From positions 117,561-181,560 of the forward strand of contig JAPYRG010000002.1 of NCBI GenBank assembly GCA_029936965.1: a stretch of 64,000 nucleotides of DNA, in the 5' to 3' direction. The translations under genes and the position numbers were made by a program. Below are positions 52,881-61,566 of the stretch, piece by piece. Source of the stretch: Fidelibacterota bacterium (GTDB lineage Bacteria; Fidelibacterota; Marinisomatia; Marinisomatales; TCS55). Numbering within the stretch: position 1 is the first letter of the stretch; every line of letters begins with the position of its first letter. The notes under the pieces are model-generated. The model did not search any database. It had not been told where the DNA came from and was given only the letters and a program-made list of their open reading frames with translations.

Positions 52881-54545
52881 ATGACTAAAAGATTTCTTAT
52901 AGTTTTATTGATAGCATTGTTCTCATGTGAAAAACATCCTTCAAGTTCTAATGATAAATTACAACTTAGCTTTACAGATATTACCGAAAAGGCAGGTTTA
53001 TCAGATTTCAAACATGTTTCTGGTGCAATTGGAGATAAATGGTTCCCGGAGTCTATGGGTTCCGGTTGCGGATTTATTGATTATAATTCTGATGGATGGA
53101 TAGACATTCTTCTTGTTGGTGGTGGCGATTGGCAAAGTAAACCAAGCGCCCCCTCGCCTGCTTTATTCTTATACAAAAATAACAGAGATGGTACCTTCAA
53201 AAATGTGACTTATGAATCCGGCCTAGGAGAAATATCTACATATGGTTTTGGTGTTTGCGTTGCAGATTATGATAACGATAGCGATCAAGACTTTTTCTTT
53301 ACAACGATATGGAATAATTATCTATTAAGAAATGATAATGGACGGTTTATCGATGTAAGTGCTGGTAGCGGACTAGAAAAAGATTCTCTTTGGAGCACGA
53401 CCGCGATTTTTTTTGATGCAAACAAGGATGGGTTCGTAGACTTGTTTGTAGGAAGTTATGTGGATTGGAGTCCAGAAAATGATATCTGGTGTACTTTAGA
53501 TGGCAATACAAAAAACTACTGCACCCCGGAACTATATAATGGTATATCTAGCCGATTTTACCAAAACAATGGTGATGGGACTTTTATCGATAAAACAGAA
53601 GCCGCTGGCTTTCTTCCTTCGCCTGGAAAAATGTTGGGAGTAGCAGAATTAGATTTTAATAATGACGGTTGGCCAGATTTAGCTGTCGCTAGCGATACAC
53701 AGAGAGATCTATTATATCAAAATAACGGCAATGGGACTTTTAATGAAATTGGCGCTATAAGTGGGGTTGCATATGATGAAAATGGTAGAGCAAGAGCCGG
53801 AATGGGGATCGATGTTGCTGTAATTGATAAATCTGAAAAAGAAACAATATTTGTTGGAAACTTTTCCAAAGAGATGATTAGTGTTTTTCGACATTCAAAT
53901 GGAAACTTTTTTGATGATATATCTGCAATTTCAAAGATTGGCAGACCTAGTCTTATGACATTAACATTTGGATTATTTCTTTTGGATATAGATCTTGATG
54001 GTGATTTAGATTTGTATACTGCAAATGGGCATGTTCAAATAGGGATTGAGGAAACACAAGACGGTATTTTTTATCGAGAACCTAGCCACTTATTTCTTAA
54101 TGATGGGAATGGTGTCTTTAGTGATATTGTTCCTTTCATTGGTGGGCCTCTTTCTGCTCCAATTGTTGGCAGAGGAGCTGCGTATGCAGATTATGATAAT
54201 AATGGAACATTGGATATTTTAGTAACTGAAAATAATGGGCCCGTTCATCTTATAAGAAATAATAATATCAATAATTATTTGAGGGTAAAAATTAAATCGG
54301 TAAATAGTAATCGCGATGGCATAGGAACAAAACTAATTGCTATAACAAAAGATAATCGAATGATCAGAAAAGTTAAGACAGGCTCTAGTTTTATGTCACA
54401 TTCTGAAACGACTATAACATTTGGCCTCGGAAACAATCAAAAGGTTGATAGCTTATATGTATATTGGCCAAATAATAAAACTGATATATTTCTAGATATT
54501 CAATCTTCACAAGAAATATTAATAGTTGAGGAAAAAATAAATTAA
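52881..54545 (+). CDS. CRTAC1 family lipoprotein (FG-GAP/VCBS + ASPIC/UnbV)
   Basis: A 554-residue lipoprotein ('LIVLLIALFSCEKHP') and close paralog of the CRTAC1 protein at 41.6 kb. FG-GAP/VCBS calcium loops include 'DYNSDGWIDILL', 'DYDNDSDQDFFF', 'DANKDGFVDLFVG', 'DFNNDGWPDLAVA', 'DIDLDGDLDLYT' and 'DYDNNGTLDILVT'. The ASPIC/UnbV domain begins 'YLRVKIKSVNSNRDGIGTKL' and ends 'KVDSLYVYWPNNK'. It is an exported propeller, probably Ca-binding, with no catalytic residues I can identify. It sits between two TPR lipoprotein genes; its stop overlaps the proposed ATT start of the second. Confidence 0.9.
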   Translation: MTKRFLIVLLIALFSCEKHPSSSNDKLQLSFTDITEKAGLSDFKHVSGAIGDKWFPESMGSGCGFIDYNSDGWIDILLVGGGDWQSKPSAPSPALFLYKNNRDGTFKNVTYESGLGEISTYGFGVCVADYDNDSDQDFFFTTIWNNYLLRNDNGRFIDVSAGSGLEKDSLWSTTAIFFDANKDGFVDLFVGSYVDWSPENDIWCTLDGNTKNYCTPELYNGISSRFYQNNGDGTFIDKTEAAGFLPSPGKMLGVAELDFNNDGWPDLAVASDTQRDLLYQNNGNGTFNEIGAISGVAYDENGRARAGMGIDVAVIDKSEKETIFVGNFSKEMISVFRHSNGNFFDDISAISKIGRPSLMTLTFGLFLLDIDLDGDLDLYTANGHVQIGIEETQDGIFYREPSHLFLNDGNGVFSDIVPFIGGPLSAPIVGRGAAYADYDNNGTLDILVTENNGPVHLIRNNNINNYLRVKIKSVNSNRDGIGTKLIAITKDNRMIRKVKTGSSFMSHSETTITFGLGNNQKVDSLYVYWPNNKTDIFLDIQSSQEILIVEEKIN

Positions 54546-55749
54546 TTATACAATAAAAACTGCTCTGGTTTTATCTCTAATATTTTCATGCTCAAAAGAT
54601 GAAAAACAAATTGATCATGATTCTGAAAAAAGAAATCCAATGGCAAACTATTTTTTAATGCAGGGGAATCAGTTTTTAAAAAAGCACGATTTTAAAAAAG
54701 CTTTAGCTTTAGCTGATAGCGCGGAATTATATGCTATAAAAAAAGATGATGTATATTTTTTTAAAGGAAGGGTTTTTTCAGAACTTGGAAGGTTTTCTAA
54801 AGCCGATAAAGCGTATAATAATACAATCTATATTAATCTTGATTATATCGGCGCTTGGAATAACTTAGGAAACAACGCCTTTAGGCAACAAAATTTTAGC
54901 CAAGCAGTCAAATACTATAAAAAAGAATTAATACGAAATCAAACAAGCATTCCGTATAGAGCGCTAGGTAGGGCTTATGTAGAGCTTGGTAAGATAGATA
55001 GTGCAAGAATATGTTTTCAACATTCAATTGAGCTTAATAATAATTACGCATCTGCTTATTTAAACCTGGCTCAACTAGAAGAGGACGAAGGCAATCTCAA
55101 TAAAGCCCTAAGGTTTGCAAGCAGAGCATATGCTTTGGAACCAACTAATATAGAATATCAATATGTCTATAGTACGATTCTTGTACAAATGGACAGGGGC
55201 AAAGAAGCAATATATAGTCTTAGAGAAATAATAAAAAAATGGCCTTGGCATCATGGCGCTCACTATAATCTCGGTAGGGCTTTAATTCAATCTGGACAAA
55301 AAATAGAAGGTCAACAATATTTAGATGAAGCAGAAAATGTACGCGCCGCTCAAGCAAAAATTGACCACTTGGAGAATACTATAAGAGCTCTACCGGATGA
55401 TCCTTATTCCTATGCTGCACTAGCATTTGCTCTTAGAAAAGCAGGAAGATTTAACGATTCAATGCATTCTTATAAGGTTGCATTGTTTCTTGACCCGGAT
55501 AATTATGACATATGGAATAATGTGGCAAATCTATATTTACTGCAGAAGGATACTGTTAAAGCAATAAATACATATAATTATATTGTTGAAAAAGACCCTA
55601 AATTAATAGATATATGGTTAAATATGGGTGTTGTATATGCCTTATCCAATCAAAAAAATAATGCAATATACGCTTGGGAGCGCGCACTGGAATATCAGCC
55701 AGATAATATTTTTGCAATTAAATATTTAAATAAAATCAATAATAATTAA
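54541..55749 (+). CDS. TPR lipoprotein with apparent non-ATG start
   Basis: The first ATG in frame is at 54640, but 33 codons before it still read as coding and give a lipoprotein signal ('IKTALVLSLIFSCSKDEK'). Without them the paralog of the 51.7-kb TPR protein would lose its export signal. The upstream frame has no ATG, GTG or TTG. Candidates are ATT at 54541, eight bases after GAGG and overlapping the previous stop, or ATA at 54553, which falls exactly where a Met-Lys would be expected. The mature part is TPR repeats ('GAWNNLGNNAFRQQNFSQAV', 'YRALGRAYVELGKIDSARIC'). A sequencing or assembly error in the start codon is also possible. Confidence 0.75.
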   Translation: MNYTIKTALVLSLIFSCSKDEKQIDHDSEKRNPMANYFLMQGNQFLKKHDFKKALALADSAELYAIKKDDVYFFKGRVFSELGRFSKADKAYNNTIYINLDYIGAWNNLGNNAFRQQNFSQAVKYYKKELIRNQTSIPYRALGRAYVELGKIDSARICFQHSIELNNNYASAYLNLAQLEEDEGNLNKALRFASRAYALEPTNIEYQYVYSTILVQMDRGKEAIYSLREIIKKWPWHHGAHYNLGRALIQSGQKIEGQQYLDEAENVRAAQAKIDHLENTIRALPDDPYSYAALAFALRKAGRFNDSMHSYKVALFLDPDNYDIWNNVANLYLLQKDTVKAINTYNYIVEKDPKLIDIWLNMGVVYALSNQKNNAIYAWERALEYQPDNIFAIKYLNKINNN

Positions 55750-55766
55750 TTTTTGGTTTCTGATAT

Positions 55767-56822
55767 ATGTGGAAGAAGAAAATATTTTTCATCACAATTT
55801 CATTTATTTTATCATTCTCTTGCGATAAAAAAAATGTAGTATCGGGGGGGTTTTCATTTCTTGTTACTGGCAATGTTCAGGGAGAGCTTTATCCAAAAAA
55901 AATGCGCAGAGGAAGCTTGGGTGGCCTTGCCAGGAGATCAACGTATATAAATAAAGCAAGAATGAATATAAGTCCAATAATTCTCGATGCTGGAAATCTA
56001 TTTGCTGATAGCGCTAACTCAACAGCATTAATTAAATGTTATAATGAAATTGGTTATGATGCCTTCAATGTTGGGGTTGAGGATTTATCTATTAAAGATG
56101 ACATAAAGCGCATAGAAAAACTTGCTGATTTTCCATTTATCTCTTCAAATATAATAGACGCAAAATCTGGAAAACTTGCATTTAAGCCATATATGATTAT
56201 TAAAAAAAATGGGTTTAAAATCGGAATAGTTGGCCTGTCTAGTAATAGTAAGCATAATATAAAATACACAATTACTGATCCTGTTTCAGCTGGGCAAAAG
56301 ATGTTAAAAACACTAGCAAAAAAAACTAGATATCAAGCTGTAATGTTTAATGGATCGTATGAGCAAAGCATACAATTAAAAGAAGCTCTTAAAGAAGCAG
56401 ATTTCATATTTGTTAGCGGCCATAAGGAGATACCAAGAAAAACAAGGACTTTTGGTGATGGTGCTTTTGTATACAATGTTGGTGAATACGGACAGTCGAT
56501 TGTGTCCATTGAAATTAATATAGGGCATGTTGATTCATCTTTAAAAGATATAAGCATGCTTCTTGAGCGTGAAAAATTTATTGATGAGACGCTGGAGCTT
56601 CTACACGGTAGGGCTTCATTAAGTTTAGAAGAAATGTATTCCGGTAATTATAATATGACAGAAAGAATTAAACGAATAAAGCTGGAATTACAATTGGCTA
56701 GAGAAGAACTAGAAAAAACCGTCAACTCAGTTGAGTTTGATTTCATTCCATTATCTGATTTTATAAATGAAGATGGAAAAATACAGTCAATTATAAATGA
56801 AACGAATATTAAGCTTAACTAG
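55767..56822 (+). CDS. UshA/5'-nucleotidase-like lipoprotein, probable pseudoenzyme
   Basis: A 351-residue lipoprotein ('FFITISFILSFSCDKK', Cys19). It follows the N-terminal metallophosphatase fold of UshA-type 5'-nucleotidases ('GSLGGLARRSTYINKAR', 'IILDAGNLFADSANST', 'GYDAFNVGVEDL', 'FKIGIVGLSSNSK'). The metal ligands are lost, however: the T-N-D-x-H position reads 'TGNVQG' (N36, Q38), the D-x-G-D position reads 'DAGN' (N77), G-N-H-E reads 'GVED' (V104, E105), and the late G-H-x-H reads 'GHKE'. It lacks the usual C-terminal nucleotide-binding domain and ends in a probable coiled helix ('RIKRIKLELQLAREELEKT'). Likely a binding protein rather than a phosphatase. Confidence 0.72.
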   Translation: MWKKKIFFITISFILSFSCDKKNVVSGGFSFLVTGNVQGELYPKKMRRGSLGGLARRSTYINKARMNISPIILDAGNLFADSANSTALIKCYNEIGYDAFNVGVEDLSIKDDIKRIEKLADFPFISSNIIDAKSGKLAFKPYMIIKKNGFKIGIVGLSSNSKHNIKYTITDPVSAGQKMLKTLAKKTRYQAVMFNGSYEQSIQLKEALKEADFIFVSGHKEIPRKTRTFGDGAFVYNVGEYGQSIVSIEINIGHVDSSLKDISMLLEREKFIDETLELLHGRASLSLEEMYSGNYNMTERIKRIKLELQLAREELEKTVNSVEFDFIPLSDFINEDGKIQSIINETNIKLN

Positions 56823-56844
56823 TAAATTATTTATATATGAGACT

Positions 56845-58689
56845 ATGACTAGAGAAAGAAAAATTGCTCACTTTATATATATTGTTTTTATAATCATCTT
56901 CAATGTTATAAATCATAGCATATCATTTGCTCAGCACAATACATCAATAAAATTAATAGACCTGGCTAGTTCTTCTGGTATCGATTTTATTCATTATGCG
57001 CCCAGACCGCGTTGGTGTGAAATTGGGCCTACGGTGGTTGGGGCTGCAACAAACGAAGGGTTAAATCTGGTTTTTGAGCAGGAAAAAGAATACTGGAAAT
57101 CAAATGGCAGATTAATGTCAATGGATGAATTTGCAAATATTCATTTGATAAAAATGAATGGTTCGGGTGCAGCCTGGATTGATTATGATCGTGATGGTGA
57201 TTGGGATCTTTATTTAGTTAATTGTCAGGGTGATGCGAGCGTTACAAATGTCCTGTATGAGAATATGGGTAATGGAAAGTTTTCAAAAGTAAACAAGTCT
57301 GGAGTCGAAGATGAGGGAGAAGGGATGGCGGTGTCTTCCGCTGATTATAATAACGATGGATTTCCAGATCTGTTTGTTACTAATTATGGAAATTTTAAAC
57401 TGTATAAAAATAATAAAAACAAAACCTTTTCAGATGTTACACAAGATGCTTTTCGTGGTGGGGTTGTAGATAAATGGTATGGCGGCTCTGCTTGGGGAGA
57501 TTATGATAATGATGGGGATTTAGATTTATATGTTACAGGTTATGTTGATTTTTCCAGAAGACCAAAGTTTACTAGCTTGCGCTTCCCTATGGATTTTGGT
57601 GGCACACCAAATACATTATATAGAAATAACGGGGATGGGTCTTTTACTGATGTTACTATAACCACTGGTGTTTTAGATGATGCGGCTAGAAAGTCAATGC
57701 AGGCAGTTTTCAATGATTTCAATGAAGACAGGTTGCCTGACCTTTTTGTAACAAATGATACAGATGCGAATGGGTTTTACTTAAATAAAGGTGATGGAAC
57801 ATTCAAGCAGTTTTCTGGCCCGAGCGGGTTAAGCACAACAGATGGAAGCATGGGTATAGCTTTAGGAGACTTAAATAAAGATGGATTAACGGATGTAGTA
57901 TATACTAATTATGCTGCTGAAGTGAATACGCTGGCAATGATGCTCGATAATAAATCAAGCAATGACGGAGAATTAAACAATGCAGTGTTTGTACAAGATT
58001 TTGAATCTCCTCTTTTACATAAACTAACATGGCCAAAAGTTAGTTGGGCTCCTGGGTTGTATGATTTAGATAATGATAAAGATTTAGATCTATTTTTTGC
58101 TAATGGACATTTAAACTCTGTCAGCGGCGACAACAGGCAGTCAAATCAACTATTTGAGAATGATGGCTTTGGACGATTTAAGGATATTACAGAAACTTCA
58201 GGCGTACTCAACGCCGGGAGCCGCATTCATCGTTCAGCGATTTATGCAGATTATGATAATGATGGCATGGTGGATATGTTTGTTACAGTTAATGGCCAAC
58301 AAGTAGAAGACGGATCTGGAAATAATATATTTGATGAATATCAGGGTAAAGGGATTTTATTTCATAATGAAACAACCAACAAAAATCACTGGATCAAAGT
58401 TCGGCTTGAGGGTGTTAAATCAAACAAAGACGGTTTTGGGGCCAAGGTTATAGTTTATACTGCCAATGAAGCATTCTCGTCATCATTAGTATCTGGTCAA
58501 GGATACTTTTCCTCCCACGCAAAAGAATTATATTTTGGCCTAGGTTCACAAAGCAAAATTGATAAACTAGAAATAAAGTGGCCAAGTGGTATCAATCAGC
58601 GTTTTAATAATATTTCTACAAACCAAACAGTATATATTGTCGAAAATGGCAAACTATATCAAAACACCCTGGTCTTAAATAAGCAATAA
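56845..58689 (+). CDS. CRTAC1 family exported protein (FG-GAP/VCBS + ASPIC/UnbV)
   Basis: A 614-residue protein. The start is set at the ATG at 56845 because it gives a compact signal peptide ('FIYIVFIIIFNVINHSISFA'); an earlier ATG at 56797 would overlap the upstream gene by 26 bases. It has no lipobox, unlike the other CRTAC1 proteins here. FG-GAP/VCBS loops include 'DYDRDGDWDLYLV', 'DYNNDGFPDLFVT', 'DYDNDGDLDLYVT', 'DFNEDRLPDLFVT', 'DLNKDGLTDVVYT' and 'DYDNDGMVDMFVT'. The ASPIC/UnbV domain runs from 'HWIKVRLEGVKSNKDGFGAK' to 'IDKLEIKWPSG'. It belongs to a different CRTAC1 subgroup from the 41.6- and 52.9-kb pair, with a longer insert near residue 50. Confidence 0.9.
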   Translation: MTRERKIAHFIYIVFIIIFNVINHSISFAQHNTSIKLIDLASSSGIDFIHYAPRPRWCEIGPTVVGAATNEGLNLVFEQEKEYWKSNGRLMSMDEFANIHLIKMNGSGAAWIDYDRDGDWDLYLVNCQGDASVTNVLYENMGNGKFSKVNKSGVEDEGEGMAVSSADYNNDGFPDLFVTNYGNFKLYKNNKNKTFSDVTQDAFRGGVVDKWYGGSAWGDYDNDGDLDLYVTGYVDFSRRPKFTSLRFPMDFGGTPNTLYRNNGDGSFTDVTITTGVLDDAARKSMQAVFNDFNEDRLPDLFVTNDTDANGFYLNKGDGTFKQFSGPSGLSTTDGSMGIALGDLNKDGLTDVVYTNYAAEVNTLAMMLDNKSSNDGELNNAVFVQDFESPLLHKLTWPKVSWAPGLYDLDNDKDLDLFFANGHLNSVSGDNRQSNQLFENDGFGRFKDITETSGVLNAGSRIHRSAIYADYDNDGMVDMFVTVNGQQVEDGSGNNIFDEYQGKGILFHNETTNKNHWIKVRLEGVKSNKDGFGAKVIVYTANEAFSSSLVSGQGYFSSHAKELYFGLGSQSKIDKLEIKWPSGINQRFNNISTNQTVYIVENGKLYQNTLVLNKQ

Positions 58690-58720
58690 GCGTTTTAATA
58701 ATATCATTTTCTAATAATTT

Positions 58721-59563
58721 TTGTTTATATATATAAAAGCATCAGCTTTATTTATTCTGATAGTTGCAAAATCTGCTTTTGCTCAAGCGGAACAACAGGT
58801 GTCTATGGGGCTATTTATGAGCTTCAACATTCCATATGTTGGGCCTATTGATAAATTAGATACATTTATTTTTGGACCTAACGTGTGGCATCATACCGAG
58901 ACAACTGAAGCAAAAAGGTTTTACGCAAAAATGTTAGTCAATGATTCAAAAGGGGAAATAATTGATACAGAAAATGAGCTGTTTTTCAAATATAATATTG
59001 AAGATAAAAAATATCAGGAAATTCCATTTGAAAAAGCATTATATAAAAAAGATTCTGTTAAAACAAAAAACAGCTCTTCTAAAAAGAAAAAGTCTGGTTG
59101 GTCAATGGGTTTTGGAGGGGATAAAAGCTCTATAGACAGTGTTTATCGAATTAAACAACATGGTGGGCTCTTTCTAGGTGTTGAAAGTATAAAGTGGACA
59201 ACAACTATCACCGACTCTTCTAGTGGTATATTAATTATACAAGAATGGGAAACACCTCAGCTGCCTGCTTTAAGGCTTGCCGATTCATTAAATAAATCAT
59301 TGCAACTTTCTCTTGGGCGGCCAGATACAAGTATAGCTGAGTTTGGAGCGGGATTTTCAAATATGATACTAAAATCCAAGCATGTAAATCATCAGTTGCC
59401 CCAAATTAATGGTGAAATAATTAAAGCTGTAATTCAAAGCTTTGAAGAAAATGAATCGGATCCAACTTTTACAATGGAGCTTGAAATAACCAATCTGCTA
59501 ATTGAACCTTTAAATAGAGAGGATTTTATTGTTCCAAAACAATATACCATAACAAATAAATAA
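58721..59563 (+). CDS. Exported protein of unknown function
   Basis: A 280-residue protein. No ATG exists near its beginning; the first usable codon after the upstream stop is TTG at 58721, giving the signal peptide 'ALFILIVAKSAFAQ'. An ATA-AAA at 58733 could also be read as a start. The mature part is beta-rich and contains a Lys/Ser-rich stretch ('KKDSVKTKNSSSKKKKSG') next to 'GWSMGFGGDK'. Later segments include 'GILIIQEWETPQLPALRLA' and 'FTMELEITNLLIEP'. I recognise no family. It is placed in the CRTAC1/TPR run and one base before the EamA transporter gene. Confidence 0.6.
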   Translation: MFIYIKASALFILIVAKSAFAQAEQQVSMGLFMSFNIPYVGPIDKLDTFIFGPNVWHHTETTEAKRFYAKMLVNDSKGEIIDTENELFFKYNIEDKKYQEIPFEKALYKKDSVKTKNSSSKKKKSGWSMGFGGDKSSIDSVYRIKQHGGLFLGVESIKWTTTITDSSSGILIIQEWETPQLPALRLADSLNKSLQLSLGRPDTSIAEFGAGFSNMILKSKHVNHQLPQINGEIIKAVIQSFEENESDPTFTMELEITNLLIEPLNREDFIVPKQYTITNK

Positions 59564-59564
59564 T

Positions 59565-60425
59565 ATGTTTAAAAACCGAATTTACTCCTTACTTATTATT
59601 GGATTAATTGCAATATCTACATCGCCGGTTATTGCAAAGCTATTGCCCTATGTACCTGCTACTGTGATAGCCTTTTGGAGAATGGCAATCGCAAGCGCGG
59701 CTTTATGGTTTTATACAAGTTTCTTTTCATATAGTCCAATAAGCTCTAAGAATTCAAGGTTGATATATTTAGCGGGAGCATCTTTAGCAATGCATTTTAT
59801 CTTTTGGTTTGGCGCCTTGAAGTTGACAACTATAGCAAACACAACTGTTTTAGGAATAGTTGCACCTGCATTTACATTGTTGATTGAAAAATTAATATAT
59901 GGGAAAGAAATAAATACTCTTAGTACCATATCACTAATGATAATATTTATTGGTTGTTTAATTGTTCAGGGTAGTGATTTAGGCAATTTTAGTGGCGTGG
60001 GTCTAGGGAATATTATGGCAATTCTATCGGCTATTTTTTTAGGTATAGTGTTTCTCATTGGTTCAAGAGTCAGACAAAGTACTGGAGTACTACCATACAC
60101 AAAAAATTTATTTACTGTGTCTGCTATGGTGCTTCTATTTTGTTCTTTATTATTAGATAATTCAATATTCAATTATAGTATAGATAATTATTTTTGGTTA
60201 TTTATGCTGGGTATAGTGCCTACACTAATAGGTCACACAATATTTAGCTATTCTATAAAATTTGTGTCGCCTACCATTATAGCGTCCATACCACTTGGTG
60301 AGCCCATTATTGCATCTATTCTTGCTTTTATATTATTTAACGAAGGAATTTCTTCAAATGTTTTTGGCGGTGGAGTGGTTATAGGGATAGGATTAATTTT
60401 ATTAATTAAAAATAATAAAAATTAA
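59565..60425 (+). CDS. EamA/DMT superfamily transporter
   Basis: A 286-residue membrane protein with ten helices in two EamA repeats. The first repeat starts 'SPVIAKLLPYVPATVIAFWR', and the second ends with 'SIPLGEPIIASILAFILFNE', the signature glycine/proline/glutamate helix of this family of metabolite exporters and drug/metabolite carriers. The gene is translationally coupled to the unknown protein (one base between). The substrate cannot be told. It converges with the acyltransferase gene across 9 bases. Confidence 0.9.
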   Translation: MFKNRIYSLLIIGLIAISTSPVIAKLLPYVPATVIAFWRMAIASAALWFYTSFFSYSPISSKNSRLIYLAGASLAMHFIFWFGALKLTTIANTTVLGIVAPAFTLLIEKLIYGKEINTLSTISLMIIFIGCLIVQGSDLGNFSGVGLGNIMAILSAIFLGIVFLIGSRVRQSTGVLPYTKNLFTVSAMVLLFCSLLLDNSIFNYSIDNYFWLFMLGIVPTLIGHTIFSYSIKFVSPTIIASIPLGEPIIASILAFILFNEGISSNVFGGGVVIGIGLILLIKNNKN

Positions 60426-60434
60426 TAGAATAGT

Positions 60435-61130
60435 TCATATTATTTTTTTATCATTCATATAATCGCCATGAAATTCAGATGGCAAAAGGACTGCAATGTG
60501 CCGCATAATATCATCGCCAATATCATATAATTTTTTCTCGCGCTTAATACGATCTGAGGGAAGTTCGCATGAAATTAAAAATGGCTTTCCAACTTTAACT
60601 GTTACTTGTGGTCTTATCCCCTTAAACCATTTGCTCCAAATATCCTCATCTAAACCAAGAACGCTCATAGGAAGTATTTTACATCCAGATTTTAAGGAAA
60701 GATATGTAACTCCTTTTTTTGGTTTACGAAGAATGGCCCCTGTCGTTGCCTCTGGAAATATTCCTAATATTTCCCCATCTTTCAAAGCCTGAACTGCTTT
60801 CTTAATCGTTGAGGGGGCCAGTTTTTGCCTATTTGTTGGAATAAAACCATAAAGTTTTCCCGCAACTATTACATACCATTCAATATTTTGATCGCTTGCT
60901 GCAAGAAAGCTTATTGGTTTTCGTATTGCATATGCTACAAGGGCTGGATCAAATATATGAAAATGGTTTATGGCTATAATATATGGTCCATTTTTGGGAA
61001 TATTTTTTCTTCCATATACTTTAGATTTTAATAAAATGGTACATAAGAATAGATTTAAATAGCTTGATAAATACCGAACCCATTTTGGTAATAACTTGTA
61101 AGAATCCAGTTTAGTTCGTACAGAACTCAT
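60435..61130 (-). CDS. plsC: 1-acyl-sn-glycerol-3-phosphate acyltransferase (PlsC family)
   Basis: A 231-residue membrane-associated acyltransferase with a hydrophobic N-terminal segment. Motif I is 'YIIAINHFHIFDPALVA' (H-x4-D), motif II-like 'GKLYGFIPTNRQ', motif III 'LGIFPEATTGAILRKPKKG' (usual F-P-E-G-T) and motif IV 'KILPMSVLGLD'. It makes phosphatidic acid from lysophosphatidic acid, or a related lipid. The Gly of F-P-E-G-T is Ala here. It lies 26 bases downstream of ssb in the same orientation. Confidence 0.87.
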   Translation of the reverse strand: MSSVRTKLDSYKLLPKWVRYLSSYLNLFLCTILLKSKVYGRKNIPKNGPYIIAINHFHIFDPALVAYAIRKPISFLAASDQNIEWYVIVAGKLYGFIPTNRQKLAPSTIKKAVQALKDGEILGIFPEATTGAILRKPKKGVTYLSLKSGCKILPMSVLGLDEDIWSKWFKGIRPQVTVKVGKPFLISCELPSDRIKREKKLYDIGDDIMRHIAVLLPSEFHGDYMNDKKII

Positions 61131-61156
61131 TACAATATTATATAGTTAATTATTAA

Positions 61157-61555
61157 TTAAAATGGTAAATCATCATCGTTTGAAGGTTGAGCGGGTGAGC
61201 TACTTCCACCTTCAGTATTACGGCGGCCAAGCGTTGTAAAAGCATTTCCAACCACTTCGGTTGAATATCTTTTCATGCCTTCTTTATCTTCCCAGGATCG
61301 TGTTTGTAATCTACCTTCCACATATACCATTTGTCCTTTTTTTACATACTCTCCAGCAAATTCTGCCTGCTTACCAAATAAAACACATCGATGCCATTCC
61401 GTATGATCTTCCCAATTGCCATCGCTGTTTTTTCTAGATTCATTTGTTGCAATACTAAATGTTGCAACGGCAGTACCTCCTGGGGTAAATCTGCTTTCAG
61501 GGTCGCCTCCTAGATGCCCAACCAGTATAACTTTGTTTACACTACCTTTTTGCAT
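61157..61555 (-). CDS. ssb: Single-stranded DNA-binding protein
   Basis: A 132-residue SSB with the OB-fold opening 'VNKVILVGHLGGDPESRFTP', the mid segment 'TEWHRCVLFGKQAEFAGEYV' and 'GQMVYVEGRLQTRSWEDKEG'. The acidic tail ends 'DDDLPF', which recruits replication and repair proteins. AGGAGA lies 5 bases before the ATG. The linker is unusually short, so the protein is compact. It is 11 bases downstream of the CotH-family gene. Confidence 0.96.
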   Translation of the reverse strand: MQKGSVNKVILVGHLGGDPESRFTPGGTAVATFSIATNESRKNSDGNWEDHTEWHRCVLFGKQAEFAGEYVKKGQMVYVEGRLQTRSWEDKEGMKRYSTEVVGNAFTTLGRRNTEGGSSSPAQPSNDDDLPF

Positions 61556-61566
61556 GTAATCTCCTA

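Noticed and set aside
41601..58689. FG-GAP and TPR repeats as nucleotide-level tandem repeats or a mobile array
   Set aside because: The repeats are degenerate protein motifs with diverged DNA; no transposase, integrase, target duplications or exact direct repeats were found.
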